DNA of 64,000 nucleotides, taken from Linnemannia elongata (lineage: Eukaryota > Mortierellomycota > Mortierellomycetes > Mortierellales > Mortierellaceae). How positions within the stretch are numbered: position 1 is the first letter of the stretch; the number at the start of each line of letters is the position of its first letter. Below, in pieces: positions 1-14,811 of the stretch. The position numbers and the translations under genes were made by a program. The DNA is taken from assembly GCA_036320915.1 (NCBI GenBank), contig JAXBDG010000020.1, positions 620,001-684,000 of the forward strand. Direction: 5' to 3'. The notes below the pieces were generated by a model. That model ran no database searches, had not been told where the DNA came from, and worked only from the letters and a program-made list of their open reading frames with translations.

Positions 1-829
1 TGTCTTGCCTGATCCTGTAGGTCCAAGCAAGAGGACATTGCTCTTGTCAAAGATGGTTGGTGGTGGTTTTGAGGGCGTGTCCGCAGTCTTACGGTGGTGC
101 TGCTGCGGTGCTGGTGGAGGTGGAGGTGGCTTGTGGTATGTGTCGTAAGGCTGTGAGAACATTGATGGTGGAGAGGGATTGTGTCCATTGGAGGCCGAGT
201 TGATCCATGGCTGTCGATGCGGGTAATGGATCGCCTCTAATATATTGCAGGAAGAGATAATAAGATAAGTAAGGAGCACGAGGGAGATAGGGCATATATG
301 GTGCAATTTCAGCCGATGCGCTGGCAGTGATTCGTACAAAAAGAGTTTGGCGTTCATGAACCATGGGCAAATTAGAGTTTTCACATGACTGCTCTCTGCC
401 CGCAATGAATAGGTCTCGAAAGTGGGGACGGGGAGGGGTAAGAAGAGGACAATAGAGGAACTTACGTCGGCCGGGGACATGCAGGTCGCTACTGCCAGCA
501 TGAGTATCCTTGCTACCGCTGTTACTGCCTCCTGCAGCGTCGGTTCCTGATGCATTCGAAGGTGGCGATGAGGGTGAAGTAAAGGTCTCAATGATAGGGT
601 CTGGTGTGCTCGGCCCGTCACTCATTAGGACACTCGAGCCGTAGTACACGGAGCTGGGCGTCACTGGCGAGTTGGAGATGGCGGTCAGAGACTCCTGAAT
701 TTGCTGTTGACGCAAGTTCTCATTTACGCGTGAGTAATGGTTGTAAACGGCCACGGCCAGGATCTTTTTGGCCTTTTCCTGTCCAATCACATACTCATCC
801 AAGTGTTGCACAATCTAACAAAGGTAACG

Positions 830-865
<36 letters not shown>

Positions 866-1828
866 ACAAAGCAAAGTAACAGGAGCAACCGTCAGTGACA
901 TCGTCGCACGATATGAGAATCAAAGTGTCATTACATCAATAACGATAACAAATGCCAGACAGTGAACATACAGCCCTGGGGTTCTGAATTTTGCCCATCC
1001 ACTCTGAAGAATGCACTGCGCTATTCTTGCGAGCGTTAGCCGCTGAGTAAGAGTCGCCTGGTCCTCCGCCACCAATTCCGCCAAAGGTATCACGCGACTG
1101 GAATGAGCTAGTAAATGGCGGTTGGGCCGGGTAAAAGCTGGTTGACGAGGTAGTACCAAGGCCATTGTTGTCTCCCGATGGAGGATCTGTTGCTACATTT
1201 TGCGAGTCATAACCAATGGTGCTGTAAGTCTTCAAGTCTTCAATATCATCAAGGTGTGGTGTGAGTAAAATACTGGGAGCACGTTTAAGCAGGTGAGGTG
1301 ATATAGTTTTAACAATATACCTTTGGCTGAGTGTGAACCCGACCGCCCTTTACTTGGTGGTGCCCTGTCGTCGTCATTCGCCTTCTGAGAAGACGAATGC
1401 AAGGTTGCATTTGTACCCACAACCTGACCAGAGTGACTGACTGCATCCTTTTTTGACCCCAGCAAGGAAGGCTCTGAGGAGCTGCTACTACTCTTTGCTT
1501 GACGCTTCCTAACCGTGCGAGCGGCAGCTGAAGCGGTGCCTTCAGCACTCTCTTGCGAAACACCACCAGAAGTCGTTGGCGGCGTCGAACTTGTTGTAGA
1601 GCTCTTGGGTGGCTGAGTGACTTGACGGTGTTGAGTCGAGGAAGCAAAGAAGCGGTGGGGTAGGGTCTGGTGAGGGGTATTGATGGAGGCGTTTGTGTGG
1701 TTGTTGTGGGCTCGTCCACGATGGTTGGAGAGAATAGTGGCGGCGCGTGGGTGATGAGACCGTCTTAGGGCGGTCAGGGCCATCGACCTGTGAGCCGGCG
1801 AGGCCGATCGCATCGCAATGACGAGCAT
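1..1828 (-). CDS. CLPX: Mitochondrial ClpX-type AAA+ unfoldase, 5' part (cut by window start)
   Basis: This is the N-terminal part of a ClpX-like ATPase, which unfolds matrix proteins and in many eukaryotes feeds the ClpP protease. Proposed exons are 1828-1321, 1237-972, 814-466 and 236 to beyond base 1, and together they keep one frame for 453 codons. The first about 60 residues are rich in Arg, Ser and His, as in a mitochondrial presequence. Exon 3 opens with the family signature [13 protein letters not shown] and AVAVYNHY. Exon 4 ends in the Walker A loop GPTGSGKT, preceded by SNVLLL. About 160 low-complexity residues (Ser, Gln, Pro, His) lie between VYNHY and Walker A, where animal ClpX also has an insert. 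No cysteine occurs in the first 200 residues, so the usual N-terminal four-Cys zinc module is absent. The exon 2 acceptor is the least certain boundary. The intron at 815-971 holds a 31-base poly(A) tract. Confidence 0.88.
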
Positions 1829-2532
1829 GGAGTAAGTGGTTTTTTGACCTTTGGGTCGGCTGAATCGGGAGAGGGAGGGAAGGGAAGGAAGGGAAGGGAG
1901 AAGAGTGAAGGAGAGAAAGGAAGGGGGTAAAAGGGTTAGAAGTGAAAAAAAGAAGGGAGTGGGTTGACAAGAGGTGAGGGGTGTAATAAAGAAGGAGGAA
2001 AGAAAGAAAGAAGGAAAGGGACGAAAAGGAAGGCAAAGAAGAGAACAAAAGAGGACACGGATAGCACGGGTAACACGGGTGGAGACAAAGGCAAGGGAAA
2101 GTAGGGCACAAGTGAAGAGAGAGATACGAAGAGGGGGTTGGGTGGAGTGTTGCGTCGGGAGCGCCTAAAGAGTCATTCATGTCAATTCACAAATGGGGGG
2201 GGGGTGGCAACTAAACTATGAATGGAAGAATGGAAGAGTGACTGTTTGTTGCTTTGACCAATGAATGAATGTACTCTTGAATGTCCTCTCAAGGTTGAAG
2301 GCTGTGGATAAAGATCAACTTTTTTTGTTTGCAACACAAGAACAGCGAGAGCATTATACACACGACAGGGATGGCACAGATACGATACGATACGATACGA
2401 TACGATGCAAATGACTTGAATATTGTAATATGTGTGGAAATGAAGAATAGTAGTACTAGTAAGAGTGGGGGGGATGAAAAAAAACAATGAATAATGGAGA
2501 AAAAAGAAGAACGAGAGACCTAGAGACTCTAT
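1829..2532. other. Intergenic region between PRP43 3' end and ClpX 5' end
   Basis: Both flanking genes are on the minus strand, so this stretch contains the PRP43 3' untranslated region and the ClpX promoter. The ClpX-proximal half (1860-2130) is very purine-rich on the plus strand, which reads as a CT-rich leader in the sense of ClpX. A pentanucleotide GATAC repeat lies near 2375-2405. The open frames in it are low-complexity and I do not call them genes. Confidence 0.6.
2375..2405. repeat. Pentanucleotide (GATAC)n microsatellite
   Basis: About five tandem copies of GATAC are visible, in the intergenic region downstream of the DEAH helicase gene. Confidence 0.85.
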
Positions 2533-5179
<2,647 letters not shown>

Positions 5180-5618
5180 TAGGGATTGTTGTTGAATTCC
5201 TGGAAGGATGGGTGAAGAAGGGGAGAGAAAGGGAAGGTGAATGGAATGGAGAGTTGGTCAAGTACCTTGGTGAAAAAAAGAAAAAAAAAAAAAAAAAAGG
5301 GAAGAGGCAAACAACATTTCGCTATCCCAGCCACCCGCATTCAAAAATGATAGCAAGTGCGATTGCAATCAATACTTCCCGTGATCCAGAGGAACCAGAG
5401 TCGAGAGACCATTCACCTCTAAGAGGCGATGATTCGCCGAGCCAACGGTGTTGTGCTTCTCAAGCAAGCAACCAATAGGAGAAGGACCCCGAAAGTAGAC
5501 CTTCTCACACTCTGCCTCTTTAATAGTTCTTCTTGACCTTCCTTCCCTTTCTTTCTATTCTTCCTCTTCTTTCCCTTCTCTCGCATCCAAACTCCTTCAT
5601 CCAACAAACTCGAGCCTC
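5180..5618. promoter_or_regulatory. Divergent promoter between PRP43 and the small membrane-protein gene
   Basis: This 439-base gap separates two divergently transcribed start codons. It holds an A-rich tract at about 5274-5298 and a CT-rich block (5520-5600) immediately upstream of the plus-strand start. No clear TATA box was seen. Shared promoter use is inferred from the geometry only. Confidence 0.5.
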
Positions 5619-6060
5619 ATGTCAACCACGATCCTCTACTACGGCGTCGCCGCAGGCATCTTCCTCGTCGCTCTCGTCTTCTGCTACGTACGTTCACCAT
5701 TTGCAGGAACAACCTTCTTTGCTCGCTCTCTCATCGCACTCCCGGAATCTTCACCATCGGTGAAACCCTTCTAACCAAGGACACCGCTATTTTCTCTCTA
5801 TCTTATAGGCATATGAATTGAGCAACGTCTACTTGTACTACCCATTGGCAGCATACGTCGGATACAATATCTCGATGAAACTCATCGACTTCTTTGCACC
5901 GACCGCCTGGGAACCCGCACCACCACCACCCCCTAAGAACCGCCAAGAGAAGAAGAAGCAGGCAAAGGAAGCAGAGTTCCAGGCTAGGAAGGCCGAGAAG
6001 GTCTCCAGGAGAGATGCCGATGCCCTTCGCAAGCAGGCTGAGGCTCGCGAGAGAGACTAA
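5619..6060 (+). CDS. Small two-pass membrane protein with a basic cytosolic tail, unknown function
   Basis: Two exons, 5619-5687 and 5809-6060, join in phase 0 to 106 residues. Residues 5-24 and about 31-50 are hydrophobic and probably form two membrane segments. A proline run (APPPPPP) follows, then a Lys/Glu/Arg/Ala-rich stretch likely to form a charged helix (about residues 67-106). The exon break falls inside the short linker between the two hydrophobic segments. I do not recognise the family. The architecture, a hairpin in the membrane plus a charged helix, resembles small ER or mitochondrial membrane adaptors, but that is only an analogy. The intron is 121 bases with a GTACGT donor and a TATAG acceptor, and the frame is consistent, so it is probably a real gene. 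Confidence 0.72.
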
Positions 6061-7286
6061 AGGACGGATATGCCCAAGGAGAAAGCGACGACAACGAGTC
6101 CCGGTTTGGCACTCTTCTTTCTCCTTCTTCCATAGACAATTCATTCTGGATTCGAAATTGGTAGGAACTTTTCGACCATTTCTATTTTCTGCCTCTCCGA
6201 CACCTCTGACTTTGGGCTGAACTCCCTTAAAACATCCACACCATAGACCACGAAAACTGCTGCAACCTTGTACTGTACCCTGGCTCTCTCTCTCTCTTTG
6301 ATAGAGCAGCTACACAATAAACCGATACCATAATATTCAACGCTATCTCTATGCCATTAGGATCTATTCAACTATAGAATAGGTGTCACTTTCAAAGTGC
6401 CTGAGATAATAAACACAACTGAACTGTTATTTGAGACAGACAGGCGCGTCCGATATCAGCGAGAAAAAATATTAGTGGCAAAGGCAAACACTACACGACC
6501 TACGACAGGCTACCGTCTACTCACTAGGCTACACGTCTTCAAAGGTTGAACTCAGACACATACATACACACACCAGACGCGTCCAAAGAAAATAGCGCTC
6601 CTTCAAGAAAATTATCCCATTCATGCATCAAGCACATACAACAACAACAAAAACCCTCCAAAGCCCCGACGGACTTGTTTCAAGGAGTGTTAAGATCGAG
6701 TGTGCATGCATCCAACAATTGCTTTTGCGTGTTGTTGTTACTACTTTCCTTTCTTTTTTCAAAGGCTTCTGTTTGTATGCGCTGTTGTTGTTGGTTGCTG
6801 ATATGAGTAATTGTTGGACGATCCGCAATGATTATCCTTTTCGAACCCCCGTGCACTTTTCGTGGCGATGTGCCATTATTTTTTTGAATTCCCAGCTCGT
6901 TGAGATTGACTAGAGTCTTCTACTTGTAAACAATGTGTCTCTGTCTCTTTCATTGTAACTTCTTCCACCCCTCTCCTTGCATCAAATTGTGCATGTACCC
7001 TTCTCACCCATTCTTACTCTGTTGTCTCTCTCCCCCACAGACCATTATCCCCTCAATTTTTGTGCCATGCAGCTAAGAGTCAACGCCAAGTTAAACCCTT
7101 GCCACTCATTTGTCTTGCTCTCGAGCCAAGCAAGCTCTTTCTCCTTGCCTTTCAACAAGGAGAGGGTTCTTCCAAGACGAGAGCAAGGAGTGTCCTATAA
7201 TTGCTCGCCGTACTAAAAGTAATGTCACCAGTTCTTATCCTCCAACGCCTGCTAATGCCTTGCTCAATACCATGTACCCACGAAAC

Positions 7287-7288
<2 letters not shown>

Positions 7289-7323
<35 letters not shown>
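7289..7323. repeat. Poly(T) tract, about 35 bases
   Basis: Uninterrupted T run in the gene-free region. Its length is uncertain because homopolymers are prone to sequencing error. Confidence 0.9.
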
Positions 7324-7326
<3 letters not shown>

Positions 7327-9523
7327 TGCAATTTATTATTGCATGGGAGGGGGAATGGATCGGTAGGGAATCTCACCTCCTGAACCATGCCATGCCATGC
7401 TCAATTCCACCCCTTCCAAACTTCCCCCTCCCTTTCCAATATGCAACAGACATACCCACACACCCATTACGGTAATTTTTACGCCATACGCAAGAGAAGA
7501 AGGACTATGCTGGGCAACACGTTCTTGAGATTGAAAAAAAGAGGGTACCAACGAGACGAGATGAAACGTTTCTTCTCAACGACTATTTTTCCTCCGCCCC
7601 CCCCCCCCTCCCCCTTCCTTGCTCTCCTCCCCTTCTTCTCTCTCCTTTCTTTTCTCTTGGTAGCACGAAAATAAATCCGTGTACTCAATCCTTTGGAAGA
7701 AGTTGAAGAAGGGATGCCAAAGGGGGAGTGAAAGAACCAAAAAGGCATATATAAGCAATATGTAGACTTCTAGATACCTTTTTTGCATATCATCTTGGTA
7801 AACAGGGCTCTTTTGTGTTGTCGCGTTTTTTTCTTTCCTTGTCAATTGATTTGGATACACAGAGAGCCACCGACTCTGGCGCACTGCCTACGAGTTTTGT
7901 TGTTGTTATAGCTATATTTTAGCACGCGTTAGGGCGGACAGGGATAAACAAATGGAGAAAGGGAGTATGAAAGGGGTGGGGATGGGGGGGGATGAAAAAC
8001 GCGTTTCGGGGGGTGTGCATGCGTGTATTAAATGGTAATGGCTGGAAGCAAAATGGTTGAGCATCCTTGAGAGTAGCCCGTGTTCCCACCCCCCTGGGTC
8101 AGTACAAACTATTATCCGATGGAACAAACTAACAATGAGAAACAATACGAGGCGGCTCTTTTTTCAAGGGGTGGGGATGGGGATACGAATGAGAGACATG
8201 TTAGGATAGTGGATGCATTGTAGGTTAGGGAGGGGGGAGTTAAAAGTAAAGGGCTACTTTCTCTTCCTCTCTAACAACACAATCTTCATTCGTATGTTGT
8301 TTGAATTTTCCTTGCGCCTCTGTGCATTGTGAGGAACCTTTCAAAAAAACTTATTCTCAGTCATAAAAGTCAAACACCCCTGCATGCAGCCCACAGTGTA
8401 TTCCGCATATTCTTCACACTCGCCAAGCGCCACATACGCACTCGGCGCAACCACAAACGCACACCATTATCAACAAAGACAAAGAAAATAGAATTAAATA
8501 ACATAGAAAAACAGTAGAGCATAGGAACAACTTACCCTATGATTCTCCGAATGAGAAAATAAAGATAAAGGGAAAAAAAATGACATCTAGGCGCGATAGA
8601 ATGGTACCTATTGTTGAACTCATGCACTCGTGTCCGTTATTTTTTTTAAATTCCTGAACGCTTTTTCTTCTCGCCTCTGTTTTCTTGAGAATAACATTGC
8701 CAACAGAAATCTTCCACCATCGAACAACAAAGATTTCGACAATTGTCGACCCTACGACAGAAATCCCTCTGTTTGTTCGCTCATTTTCATGCATTTCGCT
8801 TCTGAGACGTCACTAAGGAGAAGATAAGCCGACAATGGTATAACTGTATATCATTGTGCATCTAAACCCCTCCTCCATAAATCCGACCGATCGCTCACAC
8901 GTACTCAATGCACGCTTGGAACAATAAGAAACACGTAGCCACACAATGCAAGAACGCACCAATTGATAAACATTGGTGTTGTTTTGCGTGTGTGTGTCCT
9001 AGAAAAAATCGCGTCTTTTTTTGGTACCTTTTGAGAGCTCTAGATTCACATCAGATGTCGCCATCGTGTCCCCTCTCTCACTCCCTCTACGCCAATAACT
9101 ACTTGCTACTTTGAAGGGGTTCCTATAGATTGGAAGCTCTCCAGGCCTTCCCCTTCTTCTCGCCTTTGAAAGGAAGAAGGGGGTATCTCAGGTCTAGAAG
9201 CGACATCGAAAAGTACCTATTAGGAAGGGAACAATAAAGGAGGAGAAAGGGATGCCATGCGATGGACAAAGCACTAATTCACTATTTCCTCTTCCTCTCC
9301 TTCCTACCACTCCGCTGTGTTTTCACGTTCAAAAAAAAGGGGGATGGAATGGCCGAACTCCCCGATCGTTACATCCCTTATCGTTTTCGTCTCTGATCAA
9401 CCATCTCTATCTCTCTTCTTATTCTCCATTGGATCGCGAGACACAAACATAAATATAAAACAAAGACAGCGTGGAAGTTGAAGGACACCCAAGAAGTTAA
9501 GGCAAATGTCCAAGTCATCCTTC

Positions 9524-9525
<2 letters not shown>

Positions 9526-9560
<35 letters not shown>
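9526..9560. repeat. (GA)n microsatellite, about 34 bases
   Basis: A pure GA dinucleotide run of about 16 units in the gene-free region. Confidence 0.9.
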
Positions 9561-9563
<3 letters not shown>

Positions 9564-9933
9564 ACAAAGCTAATCACCCTGCCTTGTCAAGTATCGTGTC
9601 CCTATTTTGAGCTCGTCGCTAGGTCGGTAGCCATTGCATGTCTGTCCGTCTCCCTTATTTTTTTTCATGAGCGTGTTAGGTTTTTGTGCCCCTCCCTCTC
9701 TCTTTTTCTTTTTTTTTTTTTGTCTGTGTTGAGTGCCCTTTGATTTTGATGTTGAGCATTGCATCGCATAAAGAATGTTACAACTAAATTCTGCAAAACT
9801 AGTGGAGAAAGAGGCAGAAACATTGAGAACAGAAATAGAAGGTTAGAAAAAAAAAGGCATAAATCTATGTCGAGCGAGGGACTGGCAAGGAGGCGGATCC
9901 ATCCGTCTCGTTATTCACTGTACAAGAGGAGTA

Positions 9934-9935
<2 letters not shown>

Positions 9936-9992
<57 letters not shown>
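9936..9992. repeat. (GA)n microsatellite, about 55 bases
   Basis: A pure GA dinucleotide run of about 27 units. The open frames crossing it translate as Arg-Glu or Ser-Leu repeats and are not genes. Confidence 0.92.
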
Positions 9993-9994
<2 letters not shown>

Positions 9995-10939
9995 ACGAGG
10001 GGGGACAAAATAAACAGGCGAAGTGATAGACAATTGACGAGCACACCTTGAACATGTCTCTTCCTCGCCTTCCTCCACCTCTTCCACCGATGTCCCCCAA
10101 AGTTAGGTCCCCATTCTTACTTGTGTTTGAGCCCGGATCAAAGAGGACCCAGGAGAGAGGAGAGAAAGAAAAATAAAGTTGATTGAAAGAGGGTATGTAT
10201 GGGGGCGGGAAAGAGTAGAAAGATCTGGACAACACTCTATGATGCATGATCCACCACCCATCTAAAGAGGACCCGTTGACAGACGGGACCTGAGTCAACA
10301 TTCTCATTCTCTTTCTCTTTGCGCCAGCCTTTTGTGCTAAAAAAAAAACGTAATTGGACCAAATTACAAAAGCAGGAGAAAGAGAGAGAAGAAAAGAGGA
10401 AACATGTCTTCTCGTTTCTCGTTCTTCAATCGTGCCCTTCTCACTTGCCCTCATTCTCTCGTCAACATTGATAGTTTCCTACTCTCTCTCCCTTCCTCGC
10501 TTCTCTCTGTGCTCGTTCTTTCTCCTAGAAAGAGCCCAAGGGCAGGTTATCATCTTCCTCACATTCTGAGCCTTCAACGCGACGATCGTGTTGTTCACTC
10601 TCTACCTAAACCGACTAGTGAACCAAACTAGCACAACCAACTCTTGGTCTAGGCCTTTCTCATATCTTCTTTTCTTTCAGCCCAAACGCTTCAAAAAATA
10701 TACTCCTTCGCCTCTGTTGCCTTTTCTTGATTGAATGAATTGAAGCATGTTAACGGGTATGATAAACAATGCCCTGTTATCATTGTTTATTTGTTTTGTT
10801 TTGTCAAAGAAAAATATGGCTTTTGTATGCAGTGGATGCAAGCGGGCGACGAATGTGCTAAGAAAGGAAAGGGATTTGCATGAAAAATGCTCCAAAGGGG
10901 GCCGTTGCCAAACTGAAAACCTCCAACAGAAAACAGTTA

Positions 10940-11050
10940 GCAGAGCACAAAACAGACAAACAAACAAGCAAGGCAAGGCAAGAACACTCACAAGCAAGAA
11001 TACAAGCAAAAAGCAAGCAAGAAAACAAACAAACAAGCCCAAGCAAGAGC
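10940..11050. repeat. Degenerate AAAC/AAGC tetranucleotide block
   Basis: The plus strand alternates AAAC, AAGC and GGCAAG units over about 110 bases. It is irregular, like an old, mutated microsatellite. Confidence 0.65.
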
Positions 11051-13633
11051 AACATCTTGCTTGGATGGGAAAAGACACCCTTCTTTTCGTTTTCTGTAGG
11101 GAATATGCATTGTCAATTAAAAGAAGAAGCCATGCCTCACCCATATAATTGCATGTTTGTTGGCCTAAAGTTTAGACGTGTAATCCTTCACTATATGCTT
11201 TCCCCCCCCCCCTCTTCACCCTCTTTGTGCTGCATGGTTTTCCATCCCCCTCTCTTCTCCCCCTCTCTTCTCTCCCTCCGTCCTTTCCAGCCCTCAAACG
11301 CACAACAAAGAAAAAAGGCACCTCTTTTTTTGATTTTTTCATGCAATGCAGATCTACCACATTACCACATGGAAGGGAGACAAGTGCGCTTTCAAGTTCA
11401 ATGCGCGGTGGGGGTCATGCGGGGGTAATTGTTCGTTGCTAGGGCCACCTACCCGTCCCACACCCGTTGGTGAAATGGTGCAGCAACGCAAAAAGAAAAA
11501 TAATGCGTTATCGTGTACCTTTATTTCGTAATGAGCATTCCACGCCATTTCGACAGAAATGATTGAGTAATCCAAGGAGAATAAATTACTGGGTGGGGAG
11601 AGGGGAAACAGGAGGGAAGCAAGAAGGATAAGAGAAACGAGTTTCCGCTGCTCTGGCTTTCTTTCTGGTGTCACAAAAAGGAACAGACAAATTCGATAAA
11701 AAAAAAAAAGGAAGTGTAATGTATTTTCTCTTTGTATGCCTTTTTACAGATATGTCGTGATGTGTCATCATCATCACCCTCGAGGACGCAGGTTTCCAAC
11801 AACTGTCGCGCTTCAGATGATTTTCTATTGCTGTCTAGCGCTTTCTTGCTAAGCGTAGTCAACAACGCGTGTCAAATAAAAAGACATATACCAAAGGACG
11901 TGTCAAGATCAAAACAAGAAACAAGGATGGGCGGGAGGAACAAGAAATGCCACTCCTCCCCTCCCCTAACGAAAGTGAAAAAATGGCCTGGGGCACTGGT
12001 GAGACGCAAAGTGGCACTCACCGCGTGTAATCAAAGTCAAAAAAGAAGAAGCAAAAGAGCTTGAGTGACCCAGGTACACCCTCTGCAGGAGTGGCATGGG
12101 AAGAAGGAAAGAAAAGGGAAGGAGGAAAAGTCGGGTCAGAGTACGCTGACTGATATTCTTTTGGATCCTTTCTCACTGTGTACATATGCGTGTGCAAGAG
12201 TGAAGGACGCGTGTCGACATGCAATGGTTATCTTAGGGAGTGACATCCATCAGAAACGACTGAACAGTGCCCATCCATCACTTGACTCCTTCGGGGGCTA
12301 CTCGAACAAGTGAGAAAGAGAGTATGGCAAAGTTAGTGAGAGAATAAACAATAACAAGGAGAAGAAAGGGATGGCGAGCAAGACAGAGAGTGAGGGAGAG
12401 GGATGAGAAAGGGCGAGAGAAGAAGACGAGGAAGAAGGAGAAGGAGAGAGAGGAAGGAGAGGGAGGTGAAATTTCTAGGACACCCGCAGGGAGGAGGACC
12501 TTGCATCAAAAAAAGAAAAAGTAAAAAAATTCTCAATCGCCTCTGCCTTTGGATAACATTTTTTGCGATGCTACGTGTCTAAGCCAAATGCTTCAGATAG
12601 TGTCCGGTTGTCGTAGCGGTGACTGTTCTCGTTGCTCCTGGTGCTGTGGGTGGTTGCAGAAGTGCATTTGCCCTATCCCGCTGTTGCATCAAGCACCCAT
12701 GATGCCATAGGGCATAGGGGATGAGGTGCAGTTCTCAGCATACGTGACACACATAGCATGACCTTACTTTTTCATGCTCTTCCTTCATACTCGGCATCAG
12801 CAACATGGGGGTAGCCATACAAGTAAAGGAGGCGAAAAGGCATGCCGGGATAGTTGGCCCAGCGTGACACGAAGGGGATAAGTAGGAGGGAAGGAAGAGG
12901 GTAAACGGCAATGACACGACAACCTGAATGCGCCTTGGGTTGAGGTCAAGAAGGACTGACCGACTACGCATTTTTTTTCTTCTCCACACCTCGAATGGGT
13001 ATCATCTGTTGGACTGTTCCTAACCTGCCTTCGAAAGATGAAGCTACGGTTAAGAGTACACACAAAACAGAGAAAAGGTAAAAATAAAAGGCAGGACCTG
13101 TGCTTCGCAACCAAGCACGAGGGGGAAGGGAGGGGAGGAAAGGGGATGTTAAGGAGTAGCGGAATAGAGAGTCAGAGAGGGAAAGGTAGACGAGAAAGAG
13201 AGAGAGAGGGAGGTCAAGACATAAGGCTGTCTGTCAAAGTAAACGAAAGAGGAGGAAAAAATGCGAGTTTACAAGCATGGTGTGCAAAAAAAAAACGAGA
13301 AAGAACTAGAAAAAAGAGCGAGAGGGAAAGGAGTGCACATTTGGCGGCCAAAAAGGCGAAAGAACCGAGAGAAAGGAATGGCATGAGAAAGAGGAGGAGC
13401 AGGAAGAGCAAACATCGCTGTTTATTGTTCGTGTTCCTCCCTTGGGTGCATCGGCGACGCAAACCTAGGCGAGCATATCAATTCAATCGTACTACACCGA
13501 CTGACTATCTCGGCTGTTTTCTCATTCTGTTTTTGCGCTCACTCGCAAGACGCGTTTCGTGGAAGAGACAGAGTATCAAAACGCGAAAAGAAGCGTAGAG
13601 GAAAAAAGAAAGATTTTCGGTCTCGTCTCCTGG

Positions 13634-13636
<3 letters not shown>

Positions 13637-13668
<32 letters not shown>
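13637..13668. repeat. Poly(T) tract, about 32 bases
   Basis: Uninterrupted T run in the gene-free region. Confidence 0.9.
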
Positions 13669-13669
<1 letters not shown>

Positions 13670-14779
13670 GTTGTTGGTGCTTCTCTCCTAGCAAACATAC
13701 TTGAGCACGTTTCTGTCATCGGGAGGCTAAAGCGCGCGACAAACATCAGTACTTTGAACTTACACTTGCGCCCTAGCTATTCTCCTTCCTTTCATCCCTT
13801 CCGATACTCCTCTTCCTCCCCTCCCTTTCTTTTCACCCCTTCTTGCTCCTCAGATAGCAGCCCCTTAGGAATCTAACAAACATAGCAAAATTTATGCCCA
13901 CAGCTACGACATCGTTACGAAAAGCGTGCATTTGAGAACAGTAGGAGGATGTAGCTAACCATTGCACAACGAGGAGCGTGGTTAGGATACGGTCAATGAA
14001 TAACAAACATACCCCAGTGGTGAGGATAGGGGGCTACGCTCAACGAGTCAGGTGCTAGCGATTTCGATATGTTTTTTCTTCAGGCACATTTTTTTCCTCT
14101 TGCACAGTACTAAGAAAAATTTATTTGCGATCAGACCCGCAATCACCACGATCATCTCTACTACCACCACAGCACAACCATGATTTTTTGACGGGATGAT
14201 GATCTGCCAGCTCAATGGTAAGTTTAGTGACACGCGTGTTTTATTTCCCGCTTTACTACCTACGCCCTTCTACAAAACTAACTAAGCGAATTGAGGATGT
14301 TTGTTGCTTGTTAAAGATTTCCTTCCATTGGTTTAATATGCGCAGATATATTATTATTAGGTGTTATCCTTGGTCCCTGTTGTCCCAGCATAGCTAATGC
14401 AATGTTTAGTGATATCAGTGTACGAAATTAAGATTACAAGGGTGACCGTTGAGAACATACTGGCAGATGTGAAGGTAGCTGCCTTTGAATGTAGAGACCT
14501 GCATTCAATCGTACCACTATATAGAAGCAAAAAAAAAAGTGAGAGGAAAAATGAAGAGAGATGTGCTGCCTAAGCCATGGTGGAGGAAAAAGTAGACAAG
14601 GAGAAAGCACAATGATCTAAATGTACATTGGAGAAGGAAGGATAGGCAAAGCAGATCAAAGCGTACTCCCTATTACAAAGAAAAGAGAAGAGCGCGTGGT
14701 TTTATCGAGCAGGACAAGAAAAGGAACTGCGTGGTCGTTTGAGGACAGCAATCGCCATAGGATCCTCCAAATATTCCTG

Positions 14780-14780
14780 C

Positions 14781-14808
<28 letters not shown>
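14780..14808. repeat. Poly(A) tract, about 29 bases
   Basis: Uninterrupted A run followed by a short GGAAA-type repeat (14809-14832). Confidence 0.9.

Positions 14809-14811
<3 letters not shown>

Noticed and set aside
10745..11148. 133-codon plus-strand frame with a few Cys pairs (CSGCK)
   Set aside because: Most of it translates the degenerate AAAC/AAGC repeat, and the Cys spacing does not form a complete motif.
13038..13598. 186-codon Arg/Lys-rich open frame on the plus strand
   Set aside because: It is a translation of purine-rich low-complexity DNA with no domain and no splice support.
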